Shown here: positions 53,717-63,800 of the stretch, piece after piece
Layout of the letters: the number at the start of each line of letters is the position of its first letter
Numbering within the stretch: position 1 is the stretch's first letter
Assembly (NCBI GenBank): GCA_036925085.1
Contig: JAUPFP010000024.1
Span: 2,638,001-2,702,000, forward strand
Source of the DNA: Brachycybe producta
Lineage: Eukaryota > Arthropoda > Diplopoda > Playtdesmida > Andrognathidae
Direction of reading: 5' to 3'
DNA length: 64,000 bases
The notes under the pieces: generated by a model
The model's input: only the letters and a program-made list of their open reading frames with translations
What the model was told of the DNA's origin: nothing
Database searches by the model: none
Translations under genes and position numbers: made by a program

Positions 53717-54055
53717 ACAGGCCAGTTCAGTCCACAACCATGTAAAGACAGAGACACGCAGACGTTTGCTCCACCTTTTTATGAGCGTCAGACCAAATTA
53801 TCAACCAATTGAAAATTAAAAGGGCGGAGCACGTGACGTCAGACCACATAAATACCAAATTAGAAGTTGCCAGTCCTCATGAAAGGGGCGGAGAGCAAAC
53901 GTCTGCGTGTTCCTGTCTTTACTTGCCTGTGTTCAGCTTAGCACTTGAATTTTGTTTGCCCCGCCCCTTTTATGAGCGCCATCAATTTATCAATTGGTCA
54001 GATGTCATCAAAGGGCGGGGCAAACGAAATTTTAGTGCTGAGCAGAACTGCCTGT
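53717..54055. mobile_element. Family B variant with perfect 9-bp TSD, split by another family B
   Basis: Outer element is 53717-53733 plus 53931-54055: ACAGGCCAGTTCAG, then CTTAGCACTTGAATTTTG to TTTTAGTGCTGAGCAGAACT and GCCTGT. Flanked by TGAAATAAC at 53708-53716 and 54056-54064. Confidence 0.88.
53734..53930. mobile_element. Inner family B variant (nested)
   Basis: ACAACCATGTAAAGACAG to CTGTCTTTACTTGCCTGT; GTGACGTCAGACC in the centre. Flanks GTTCAGTCC and GTTCAGCTT match 6 of 9. It inserted near the left end of the outer copy. Confidence 0.8.
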
Positions 54056-54099
54056 TGAAATAACAGATTTTTAAAGACCTAAATTCAATAAAGAAAACT

Positions 54100-54480
54100 T
54101 AAGAATGCAAGTAGATCATTTATTTTGTTCCTGCACCATTAGATGGCGCCACTAGCTCTCCCATAGAAGCGTACTGACGCTCTTCAACTCTTGACTCACC
54201 TTCTTCCTTTTTGTCACGTGGCAAACTTTTAATTACGTCATCGCTATTTCTACACGCGCTAACTCTTCACTTATATTATGTTCTGAGGGTAAGTTTGTCC
54301 ACGTGCTCTGATAATTAAGGTTGTTTTGGACGCGCTTTTAGAGCTAAAAAGACTGCATTCGATTTCAACTAATTGGCGACGAGTGTAGTTTGCCATCTAT
54401 GGAGGTTGCAGGCGCCATCTACATTGCATTTACACAAGTATTTCTCTATTCAGCCCTCTTAAGCGGTGATCCCATTTAGC
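54100..54480. other. Unclassified moderately G+C region
   Basis: CCATTAGATGGCGCCACTAG at 54136-54155 and GGCGCCATCTACA near 54410 resemble CTCF cores. The right edge CTATTCAGCCCTCTTAAG resembles the end of the TTAA element at 28517-29053 (TGGCTGAATAG), so this may be a relative. Confidence 0.4.
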
Positions 54481-55189
54481 AATATTTAAAGTAAGATCCA
54501 CTGTAATTATTATATGCTTGAATTAATTGCAATTGCTAATGTGATAATACTCATGCAAGACTTAAAAAAAGTGGTTCACAATTCATTAAAAATACGATCT
54601 TTTAGTTAGAAGGAAGGACAGAAAGGGTTTATGAGGCCGTTGTGACTGACTTGTGAGGGTTTTTTTCCCCTTCAAATTAAGTCACTTTGTCACCACCACC
54701 ATCACGGATGTCATTTAAATTGTAACAATCAGAACTTAGAAAGAAAAAAGACTTAAGTATGTAACTAACTTGCATCGTTGTTGCATGGACAGAAGAAACA
54801 TTAATTAAAACTAATTTTAGAACAATAGAAATTTCATCTCCGTATTACAAACAAGTATCCTCCCCACCCACAAATCTCACCTTCAATTACAAATTAATAA
54901 AAACCAATCACAATTAAGTCATAAGAACTTTTTTTTTCATTTCTTGGTTGTTCCAAGAAACGAGACAATAAATAAAACAAAACAAAAACACATCCTTGAT
55001 CAGAAATGAATGAATTGTTCAAAGAAAAAAGAGACTAGAAGTGCCAATAAAACGGGATGTCACCAGTTTCATAACAATATCATCATCTACTTTCTTAATT
55101 TACACAACAATTGAAATTAAAGATTAAAATACCGATTCCAACTAAGATCTATCACGGATTTTATTTAACAACTGATCAGAAAACATTTT
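54481..55189. other. A+T-rich intergenic, nothing recognised
   Basis: No gene or repeat family identified. Confidence 0.5.
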
Positions 55190-55520
55190 TTTTAAAAAAA
55201 CTAATTTACAAAATACTAGAAACTAGAATGGTTGCTGAATTAAATAATATTTTCATGTTGTGTGATATCTTTCAAAATATAATTTTTATTGATAAAAATT
55301 AAGAAAATATGGTCTGCTTTAAAGATACTTCATTATCAAACTGATGACAGAAGAAAGAAAGAAAAAAGCTTATTTTAAAAGATAACATAATTTAATTACT
55401 TATTTTAAAGTAGTTAAATTATGTTATCTTTTAAAATAGAAACTAGCTTTATAAGCTAAAATGAGGGGCATATTCTAGTTTATAACACATGTTAAAATTT
55501 CTCTTAATTTCGGTTCCTGA
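55190..55520. mobile_element. Family A MITE with central hairpin
   Basis: AATACTAGAAACTAGAATGG to TTCTAGTTTATAACAC; in the middle, TTTTAAAAGATAACATAATT pairs with AATTATGTTATCTTTTAAAA. Confidence 0.65.
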
Positions 55521-55649
55521 AAGCAAAATAATTTCAAAAAAATTGAAAAATATTTTAGAAAATAAACAAGTAATTGAATTACAATGCAAATTACAAAACA
55601 TCATTAAGACAAATAATTGTCATATGATTGCCATTGACTGATGTACAAG

Positions 55650-55960
55650 AAAGTATCATTACAGAAAATGTCATAAAATTGTCATGGTGTCACTAATTGT
55701 GCGCTATATTATGTTGTACACAAGTCAACAGGCAGTCATAATATCTATGACATTTTTATGATAATTCGTCATTCGATTTTGTAACTGTTACAAAGTTCTG
55801 AGCTAGATAAGGCAATGTACTATAAATATGACATCTTTTTTCTTTCTATAATGACACCCTCTGAATAACATGACAGTCATGCATACAAGGCATATAAGCA
55901 GTGACATCATAAGATATGACTGTCACAATTTTATTACTTTTTGTTTCTGAATTAAGACCC
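55650..55960. repeat. Family E repeat
   Basis: CATTACAGAAAATGTCATAA, GACATTTTTATGATAATTCG, GTCATGCATACAAGGCAT and TGACATCATAAGATATGACT match other family E copies. Borders uncertain. Confidence 0.5.
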
Positions 55961-56612
55961 TTGGAACAAGAAACCAATGGGGGGGGGGGATGTGGTGGGG
56001 GGAAAACCATTTTAGTACCCTCCCTCCCTCCCTCCTCCGTCCAATGTATTAATAAAAATAAGATAAGTTGATATAACTGTCACAAAAGTATTTCTTTCCA
56101 AACCCCCTTAGAAACCAACTAAACAACAACAACTGTCATTTGAAAAGACTCATTGAAAGATTTACAGTAAATAAAGAAGAAAAAAAGAGAATCTTTTAAA
56201 GTTAAGTTAGTTGACTGACCTCTTTCGAAATTCACAGAAAAAAGGTGATAAAAAAACCCAACTCCATCTTTTATTTTGATATTCCATTCACGTAAACATA
56301 GGGTTAAATATAATATATTTTATCTTTAAAGAATGACCCTCCCTCCCCTTACCCTCTTCACCCCCCCCCCCCCCCTTACCCTCTTCCCCCCCCCAAGCCT
56401 AACTTTATATTAATCTTCAATCACCTGCTTTAAATACAATACATACAAACCTAAAACCCAATTAAAATTATCTTTTTTGAAGATTAGACGAAACGAAAAT
56501 AAAATTTTAATGACGTAATCAATTTTTTTTTATCAATTGATACTAATCAATTGATTAATTCAAATTAAAGAGATCCTATAGCATCTCTCTCTCTCTCTTT
56601 TGCAATTGACCT
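55961..56612. other. Intergenic, simple sequence
   Basis: G-run at 55980-55989, (CCCT)n near 56022, C-runs at 56360-56376 and 56386-56393, (TC)n at 56583-56599. No gene. Confidence 0.5.
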
Positions 56613-56623
56613 GTACAAATACG

Positions 56624-56828
56624 CAGGCAATTAGAAGTCGGGACGAACTTCAGTTGGCTCCGCCCTTTTTATGACGACTGGCAACTTCTAATTGGTTGGT
56701 TATGTAGTCTGACATCACATGCTCCGCTCTTTTCAACGTCGAACCACACAACAAACCAATTAGAAGTTGCCAGTCGTCGTAAAAAGGGCGGAGCCAACTG
56801 AAATTCGTCCCGATTTCTACTTGCCTGT
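56624..56828. mobile_element. Family B MITE, main subfamily
   Basis: CAGGCAATTAGAAGTCGGG to CCCGATTTCTACTTGCCTGT; flanks GTACAAATA (56613-56621) and GTACAAATT (56829-56837) match 8 of 9. The central site is decayed to TGACATCA. Confidence 0.87.
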
Positions 56829-57177
56829 GTACAAATTACATACAAACCTATGAAACACCCAAATAAAAGTGTTTGTAACAATATAGCGATTATTTTGAAA
56901 CTTTAGCAAAGCAGCTCTGATGGGCCTATAGCAAAGGGACAATGCAGACTAAAGTAAGGTTAAGAAATGCGCATTCATTATGAAATATGGATATGAATTC
57001 TGAATTAATTGCAAATGTTGTTGCATTCAGCTGTTTTGCGCCTTTTTTTTGTTTAAGTTTGGAAATTGCCAAGTATGAGACACCGTTAGCATAAAAATAC
57101 AATTACTTAAGAGTAAATTAGAGTAACACGAATGACACCCAATTATTATATATATAATATCCCAGGTCTGTGTATGT

Positions 57178-57343
57178 ATGTGTGTGTGTGTGTGTGGAAA
57201 GTGTCGAAGGGGGAGAGAGAACGAAAAGTGGGAGGGGGTGACTGAAATTGAAATGAAAGGAGTAAAAAAAGGAAAAAACGACGCGCATGCGCACAATTGC
57301 CTGTGAATTTTGCTCCCGTCATTTATGACGGGTTACCCCACTA
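57178..57343. repeat. Copy of the 50-kb repeat, family B insert nearly deleted
   Basis: 57195-57296 matches 50105-50245 (GTGGGAGGGGGTGACTGAAA, GACG-GCATGCGCAC), and 57300-57343 matches 50452-50498 (GAATTTTGCTCCCGTCAT, GACGGGTTACCCCACTAG). Only the last ~12 bp of the family B palindrome remain between (CACAATTGCCTGT). Confidence 0.7.
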
Positions 57344-57974
57344 GTTTATACATAACAAGCTATACTCAAGTTGCTTTAAAAAAGTGCTTAGAAAGTGAAC
57401 GCACTTGGATCAGATGTGCTGCTGCTGCTTTTTTTTCTGTGCGCCAACTGGTGGAGCAATTTCTAATCCGTGCCATTATATTGTTTTATTTATGAAATAT
57501 TAAAATAATTTTTTTTTCTTCTCTCTGACTTTGGTCTGTTGTTATTATAATAAATTGTGACTCATTTGATTAAATTATTAAAGTTTATGATGTTGTACTG
57601 TTGAGTTAACGGTTGAAGTCCAATTTGCAAGCAAATTATAGAAAGAAAAGGAAAAACTTAACTGAAAAATTGCAATAAACTTTTCCATAGAAAGAAAAAA
57701 ACTACACTAAAATAATTAAAATTTAAAAAAAAAAACTACAAGAAAAAAATATTACGATCCGCTTTCATAACCATATTTACAATGAAGACATTTCTCTCAT
57801 TTCATAAGATTGTGAAATGAAAATTTTCTATTTGAAAAACAACGAGAATTCGCAAGAAAAGTAAAAAGAAATCAGATGAAAACACCATTTAACACGAAAT
57901 GAGAGAGCAGAATGTATTTTCTTGTTAAAAGAATTTTTACGTTATTCTAATACCTTATAACCTTACATAAACCT
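57344..57974. other. A+T-rich intergenic, nothing recognised
   Basis: No gene or repeat family identified. GCTGCTGCTGC at 57419 lies in a short reading frame without similarity. Confidence 0.5.
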
Positions 57975-58590
57975 TAATAACCTTAAATGCATTTAAATAA
58001 TAAACGTGTTCTACAGAGCCCTCTGTGAAGGACAAACAAACAAATATGTCGAATTCATTTTATTCAGTTAATAATCTCAAAATATTGAGTTAATACTTTT
58101 AAATATAATCAGATAAACTATTGACAAAATATTGATTTATAGTATTTCAATTTAAAATATTAATAATAAAGTCAATTTTTATTTGGGTTCAGATGTCCTT
58201 AACTGGATTCCGTATAATTCACCTAAACACATTTAATTTGAATTCATTTAACTCGCGTGTGTACAAGGTATTCCTGGTAGCTACACTTGTGCTAAATGAA
58301 TTCAAATTAAATGCGTTTAGTTGAATTATACGGAGTCCAGTTAAGGACACATGAACCCAAATAAAAATTGACTTTATTATTAATATTTTAAATTGAAATA
58401 CTAAATCAATATTTTGTCAACATAATTATATGTCACATAATTATATTTAAGTATTAAATAAATATTTTCAGATTATTAACTGAATAAATAGAATTGGACG
58501 CCATATTGTTGTTTGTCCTTCACAGGACTCTGTAGAACACGTTCATTATTTAAATGCATTTAAATTATCAGGTGTGTATTAGGTATAAGG
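57975..58590. mobile_element. Family C ~610-bp palindrome, second copy
   Basis: Left arm TGTTCTACAGAGCCCTCTGT..., right arm GTCCTTCACAGGACTCTGTA GAACACG; inner ends TGGATTCCGTATAATTCACC and GAATTATACGGAGTCCAGTT. The centre ACTCGCGTGTGTACAAGGTA separates the arms. Confidence 0.78.
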
Positions 58591-58800
58591 ACATGAACAT
58601 AACAAAGTTAACTTTATTTCTTAAAATCTGAACAGAATTGAAATATACTTAATATTTCATTAAACTAACCAGTTAGTTATATTGAAAAATACAAATTTAA
58701 TATATTTAAACACTAAATTAAATTCGACATATTGTTTGTTTTGATCTTAACAAGACTCTGTAGAACATGTTTTAATATTTAAATACAGATTATAAAGGTA
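58591..58800. repeat. Diverged family C-like arm
   Basis: AAGGACATGAACATAACAAA, ATTCGACATATTGTTTGTTT and GACTCTGTAGAACATGTTTT follow family C order with many differences. Confidence 0.5.
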
Positions 58801-60844
58801 TAAAAAAGGACCCGAAAGAAAAAGTATTTCGTGTTATCCGTTTTCATGTTAAATGATTTTTCACTGTAATAATAATAATACAAAAATAAAAGATAAAAGA
58901 AACTTATTTCCTTTTTGAGAAAATTCTAATTAAAAATAACACAGAACCGTTTTGTTCCAGAAGCTGATAAAAAATTATTTCTTCATAATTTCAGCCTGAG
59001 TGTCCCCCTTAACAGCAAAAATGAGGGGCCCCCTCTTTTAAAATAGAACTTTTGCATATATGTCCAAATTTTATCTACTTTTTTTTAAATACATTATTTA
59101 AATATGATTACATTTTTGTTACTTAACTTGTTCTAAATTCTAATATTATTATTATTATCAAAAATGGTAATTTTTTCCATACAACAACTGAAGAAACAAG
59201 TTTTTTTTTTAAATGGCTACCATATATTTTAAACAAATGGAAAATTCCATTAAATTCCGCACTTTATGCCAAAAAAAAAAAACCCCCCATTCATAATTTC
59301 CATTAAATTATGCACGCCTCAAAACATATATATGACGTCACTATGAAACCTATAATTTATATAATACAGCATAAATCTAAAGTTCCAGTTATCTTAACTT
59401 TCAAGTTTAAATGTAGTTCATTTAAACAAAAAAAATGTTAAAGATTTTCCCTAACACCCTGTAATTTTAAAAAACGTCACAAAAATCCGCCTTAATTTTT
59501 ATGACATTGTCCAATATTTAATATAAAGTTCAAGTCAATAACAAACACAACATCAAAACATGTAATTTTAACATGTTTTTTTGGTGCACATTTTATTTCT
59601 TCCTATTTGCTTTATTAAAATCGAAATATGGCTGATATATATTCATTTTCCTTGGCGCCATCCTTGAAGCTGCCAATAGGAGGCGCGCCAATCTTCAAAA
59701 AAAAAAACCGAAAAAGATTTTATTTCTAAAAAAAAAACCGATGGCATGCGCCACCTGGCGAACGTGATTGAAATATTAAACAGGCCTCCTCCCTCCTCCA
59801 ATATATTAATAATAATAATAATAAAATCATGTCTGAAATTGTGTTTTAAAAAACACATATTGGCGCCAAGTTTCTCTTTGCGTTCATATAATTTAATGAA
59901 CTCAAATAACCTTCAACTTTCTTGCGTCTATGTCACTCACATCTCTGACCAACTTTACTACTTTATGTGCCAGCCCTAATTAACGAGAATTATGTGGCGC
60001 CACCAAGTGGCCAATGATCGCTTTTTTTAAAGTATTTTCTAAGAAAAACTAGACAATTTCATAAGAATCATTATGCCTGAAGCTATCTTTTTTTTTTTTA
60101 AATAAGAATTTTAATTGATCAAATTCGATAGCAGCGACCTCTAACAAACAGGTTAAAGTTAGACAAACATTGTATTAGAAATTACAACAACAAAAAAACA
60201 ATGGATTGGTGACGTCATGAAGATGCACCTTAAATCCTTTTTTTATCATCACATCAACCCTCTCCTCCCTCCCTTATATTTTGTCATCAAAATCGGTAAC
60301 AATTCAAATTGAATTGTTTTCATGAACCAATTTTTTTTATATAAAAAAATATAGAAAACTAGGTAACAAGTTGAATGACGTCATTTAAAGAAAAATGAAG
60401 ATATAAAAAAAATACGCCCAATTATTATTTTTATTATAAATGTTCAGCCAAACATGAAATAAGGCTCTCAAAAGTAAAACAGGGCATCATCATCATCATC
60501 ATCACTGTTTATCCCTTTTTTCACTTTTTTTTTTGTTGCAAATTTCAAATGAAAATAAACACAGTTTTGTGATTCATCTCAAACTTTTATTTGTTTAAAA
60601 AAAAGTTGCAACTCAAATGACGTCATCTTTAGAAAATACATTCATGAGCCATATTTAAGACCTTTCGTTCCAAAATTAAATCCATTATTTAGAAGGATTA
60701 CAATTTGGATTCCATCTACAGCTACTTTTATGTCAAAATATGGAATTTTTTTTTTCTTTCTCAATTTTGGATTTTTGGATTTCATTCTGGAACGTAAAAT
60801 TATGTCTTCCATACATTATTCAAAGTATAAATCGCCTCTCGAGA
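58801..60844. other. Intergenic with CRE-type sites, no gene
   Basis: Four perfect TGACGTCA (59333, 60210, 60376, 60618) and CTCF-core-like GCGCCACCTGGCG (59752) and CCACCAAGTGGCC (60000). (CAT)n at 60485-60504. No protein-coding exon recognised. Confidence 0.5.
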
Positions 60845-61140
60845 ACTCTTGATTATTCTTGTCTTTCAGAATAGCAAAATGAAGAAAAACTTGAGTATGT
60901 TTTAAAAACTAGAAAGGTAACTCAATCACTTAAGGGTGTATTTTCATGTTTGAGATATATATTTCAAAATAAACTTTTTATTTGAGTTTAAAAATGACTC
61001 AACTTCTAAGCAGACGACATTTTTTTAATTTTCGTTTGCAAAAAGTTTATTTTGAAAGATATCAACATAAAAATACCCTTCTAGTATCTAAAACACTTTC
61101 AAGTTTTCAAGTCAAGCGTTCAAAAATCAAGTTGTCCATA
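60845..61140. mobile_element. Family A MITE
   Basis: TTGATTATTCTTGTCTTTCAG-type left end, TGTTTTAAAAACTAGAAAGG, AAAAGTTTATTTTGAAAGAT and CCCTTCTAGTATCTAAAACA. Confidence 0.8.
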
Positions 61141-61865
61141 AACCATTTTACTGGGTTTTTAATAACAAAAGTAGAACTCCTAACGCCATCTATTGGCAAT
61201 ATGAAACAACCAAGTTTTTTTTCCTCCCTTCTTCCCCCCTTTCCTTCCCTCCCTCCCTCCCTACCCGGGTGATTTTTTATTATTCTTTAAAATTTAACCA
61301 TGACCTCAAATATAAACATGTGCAATTAATTTCTTTCTAATCACCTAAAACAAACTCATTTATTGTCAGTTTGTTGTCTGAATGGTCAATGTCATTTACA
61401 ATGATTTTCCATAAATTATTATAATTTATTCAAAATTAAGTTTTTTTTTTATTTCTTCTCACCGGTTCTTTCTCGTTTAACACATGGATAAGAGTTGATT
61501 CCATATTGATAGTTTTCTTTGGGAATCGAATAATATTTAGACGAACCTTAATTAAACAAAAAAATAAACGAAAGCAATTAGCAAACAATAGTTTAAAAAC
61601 AATGAATATCAATTTATATTAATTCTATACGTTGCAACTTGCAACCCTTCAAATGCTTGAAGCCAAAGAAATTATTGATTATATTGCATTAAAAAAATGC
61701 ATATCACGAAGATGTTAAGAAAATTAATAAAGATATGACTTGACAGATTTGTGTTTACTTATATAAAAAAAATAAGGCACAAGCTAATATTCTCATTCAG
61801 AGAAGTTTTGAAGCACCAAACAATATTCTGAGATACCGTCGCAATAAATAATAGGAGAGTGACAT
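61141..61865. other. Intergenic, nothing recognised
   Basis: CGCCATCTATTGGC at 61184 and a CCCTC-rich run at 61235-61262; otherwise A+T-rich, no gene. Confidence 0.45.
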
Positions 61866-61926
61866 AATATGGCGCCTTCTACCGGGTATTTGCACATACA
61901 TTACAATACAAAAGACGCCATATTAG
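61866..61926. repeat. Short palindrome TAATATGGCGCC
   Basis: TAATATGGCGCCTTCT pairs with AAGACGCCATATTA around a 30-nt loop. Confidence 0.5.
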
Positions 61927-62016
61927 TACACACTCTAAGAGATTATATTTAAACTCAGTAATATGACGTCGTGCCTAGCAACTAGCCACAACGCATTCAA
62001 TCGCATCTCTCTAGAT

Positions 62017-62046
62017 GTTGCCATGACAACAAGACAACATGGCAAC
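62017..62046. promoter_or_regulatory. Two X-box-like (RFX) motifs
   Basis: GTTGCCATGACAAC (62017-62030) differs at one base from the palindromic RFX consensus GTTGCCATGGCAAC; GACAACATGGCAAC (62033-62046) is a second, weaker match. No gene is seen nearby, so function is open. Confidence 0.35.
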
Positions 62047-62337
62047 AGACATAAGAAGAGGAATAAATAATTGAGGATGTAAACCCTAAAAACAACGGAA
62101 TAACTTCCTTAGCAACAACAACAAAAAAAAAATGATTGACAAGATGTGATCTCCATTGAATAAGAATGAAAAATTTCATAAAAAAAACTAATAAACGGGG
62201 AGGAGCTACGAATAAAAAAAATCTAAATGACATGAAAGAAACAATAAGAAGTGGGCGGAGCTTTATTTGACATTTCTTTAATTTATGAGGGAGGTTTAGT
62301 CACGCGCTAAAATTGTGCCAATCTCTGCTTTTCCTTA

Positions 62338-62530
62338 AGCTGGGTACATATGGTCAACTCTGGCTTGTCTATCTTTTGGTTTACTTTTATAATTGGATGC
62401 GGGCAGCGCCTATTTGTTTTCCTACTATTTGCTTATTTGCCAATCATTTTTTAACAATTTTAATGCTTTGCAATGTGTATGTTCCTTCGCCCAGGATTGA
62501 CAAGCCAGAATTGACCGTCTCTACCCAGCT
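62338..62530. mobile_element. PIF/Harbinger-like MITE, TTA duplication
   Basis: AGCTGGGTACATATGGTCAA to TTGACCGTCTCTACCCAGCT, flanked by TTA at 62335-62337 and 62531-62533. Inner TCTGGCTTGTC pairs with GACAAGCCAGA. Confidence 0.82.
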
Positions 62531-62635
62531 TTATGAAGACCAATTGCAGAATTTCTGTATTAATACAATAAGGGAAACACCTAAAAAAAAAAGCGTACGC
62601 AAGGCCATCTAGTGCCTTGAGTTGTGTGTGAGGCA

Positions 62636-62710
62636 TGAAAGTTTATTTTAAAAGATAATTATCATTACAATATTGCTACTCTTCTAATTTCTAATAAACT
62701 TTGAATTTTA
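62636..62710. repeat. Family A fragment
   Basis: AAAGTTTATTTTAAAAGATA followed by CTACTCTTCTAATTTCTAAT: the right arm only. Confidence 0.6.
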
Positions 62711-63334
62711 TCTTTAGGCCTATATGTTACTCTTTTAAAAAATTGTTTCATTTTTTTATTAAAATGATGAATATTCCGTCTGTATATATAAATATGGGCA
62801 TTTGGATTCACCATCAACTCAAACCACTACGTGGCGCTGCAAATGATGGTCGCCTCTCTTCCAAAGTTATTTGGAGAAGCATTTCATATATTGTTTTAAT
62901 ACAATATTTGTTACGGATGTTTATCATCTGTTTCTGTAATGGATTTCTGTAAAAAAAAATTTAAAGGGTTGTGACGTCACTTTCATTATTTGTTCTTCTC
63001 TTCCATTTACGAGTAGATACCAGATGTTATTAAAATGACGTCATCAGAACTAATTGTCACCTTTTTCATTCTCTCAATGTATTTGTTGAGTTAGCTTTTT
63101 TTTCTTCTTCTTCTTCTTGCTTTTAGCATTGGGAAGTTTTATTATTAATTTATTCTCATTAATTAGCATTACCACTGTGTAGAAGAACCATTAAAGAAAT
63201 TTATGACCAATGGATTCTTTTTTTAACCCAAGGTTAGGAACTTGGAAGATAAAAAAAAATCGCTAAAAAAAATGGCAAAAAAATCCAAATTCGGCTGTAT
63301 TCATTCATCTTAAACAATTCTATTTCGAATGATT
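62711..63334. other. Intergenic with two TGACGTCA sites
   Basis: TGACGTCA at 62972-62979 and 63036-63043; (CTT)n at 63101-63117. No gene supported; the frame at 62701-62952 has no recognisable domain. Confidence 0.45.
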
Positions 63335-63800
63335 CCATCTCAAACGACAACGAGGGTTGGAGGTGGAGGCTAGCTATAAAGGCAACCTGAAAAAAATGCA
63401 TTTTTGAGTCAAAAGAACCTGGTTAGAAGGCTAGAGGTCTATTCTTAACAAATGACATTTGACTTCTAGCCTCTAAAGTGGCTCTTTGCAGAAAAAAAAC
63501 GTACTTTTCTGCTTGCTTCTGTACCGTGAGCATTTACTTAGAAGGCAAACACGAATTATACTTTTTTTAAATTCAAAAAGGCTGTTTAGAGGCTAGAATT
63601 AACTTGCAATTAATCAGTAACTGCACGAGTCAACATATTTTTTTTTTCGATTCAATTATAAATCAGTTGGTATTTTAACTCTAGAAAAAAACTGTAAGCC
63701 TTTGAATGCAAACAATAAAAAGTATTAATTATTTTGGCCTTAATTAAGAAATATTTTAGGTAGCCTCTACCTCCAACCTTCGTCGCCGTTTGAGATGGAA
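63335..63800. mobile_element. ~466-bp palindromic element
   Basis: CCATCTCAAACGACAACGAG and GGTTGGAGGTGGAGGCTA pair with TAGCCTCTACCTCCAACC and CGTCGCCGTTTGAGATGG. An inner pair TAGAAGGCTAGAGGTC / GACTTCTAGCCTCTA resembles the core of family D. Confidence 0.7.

Noticed and set aside
56669..56881. 70-codon minus frame as a small protein
   Set aside because: It is read-through of a family B palindrome; similar peptides appear at other family B copies.
59640..60010. Exon candidate in the G+C-richer GGCGCC region
   Set aside because: No frame with conserved sequence or paired splice sites; the motif density is better explained by CTCF-like or repeat content.
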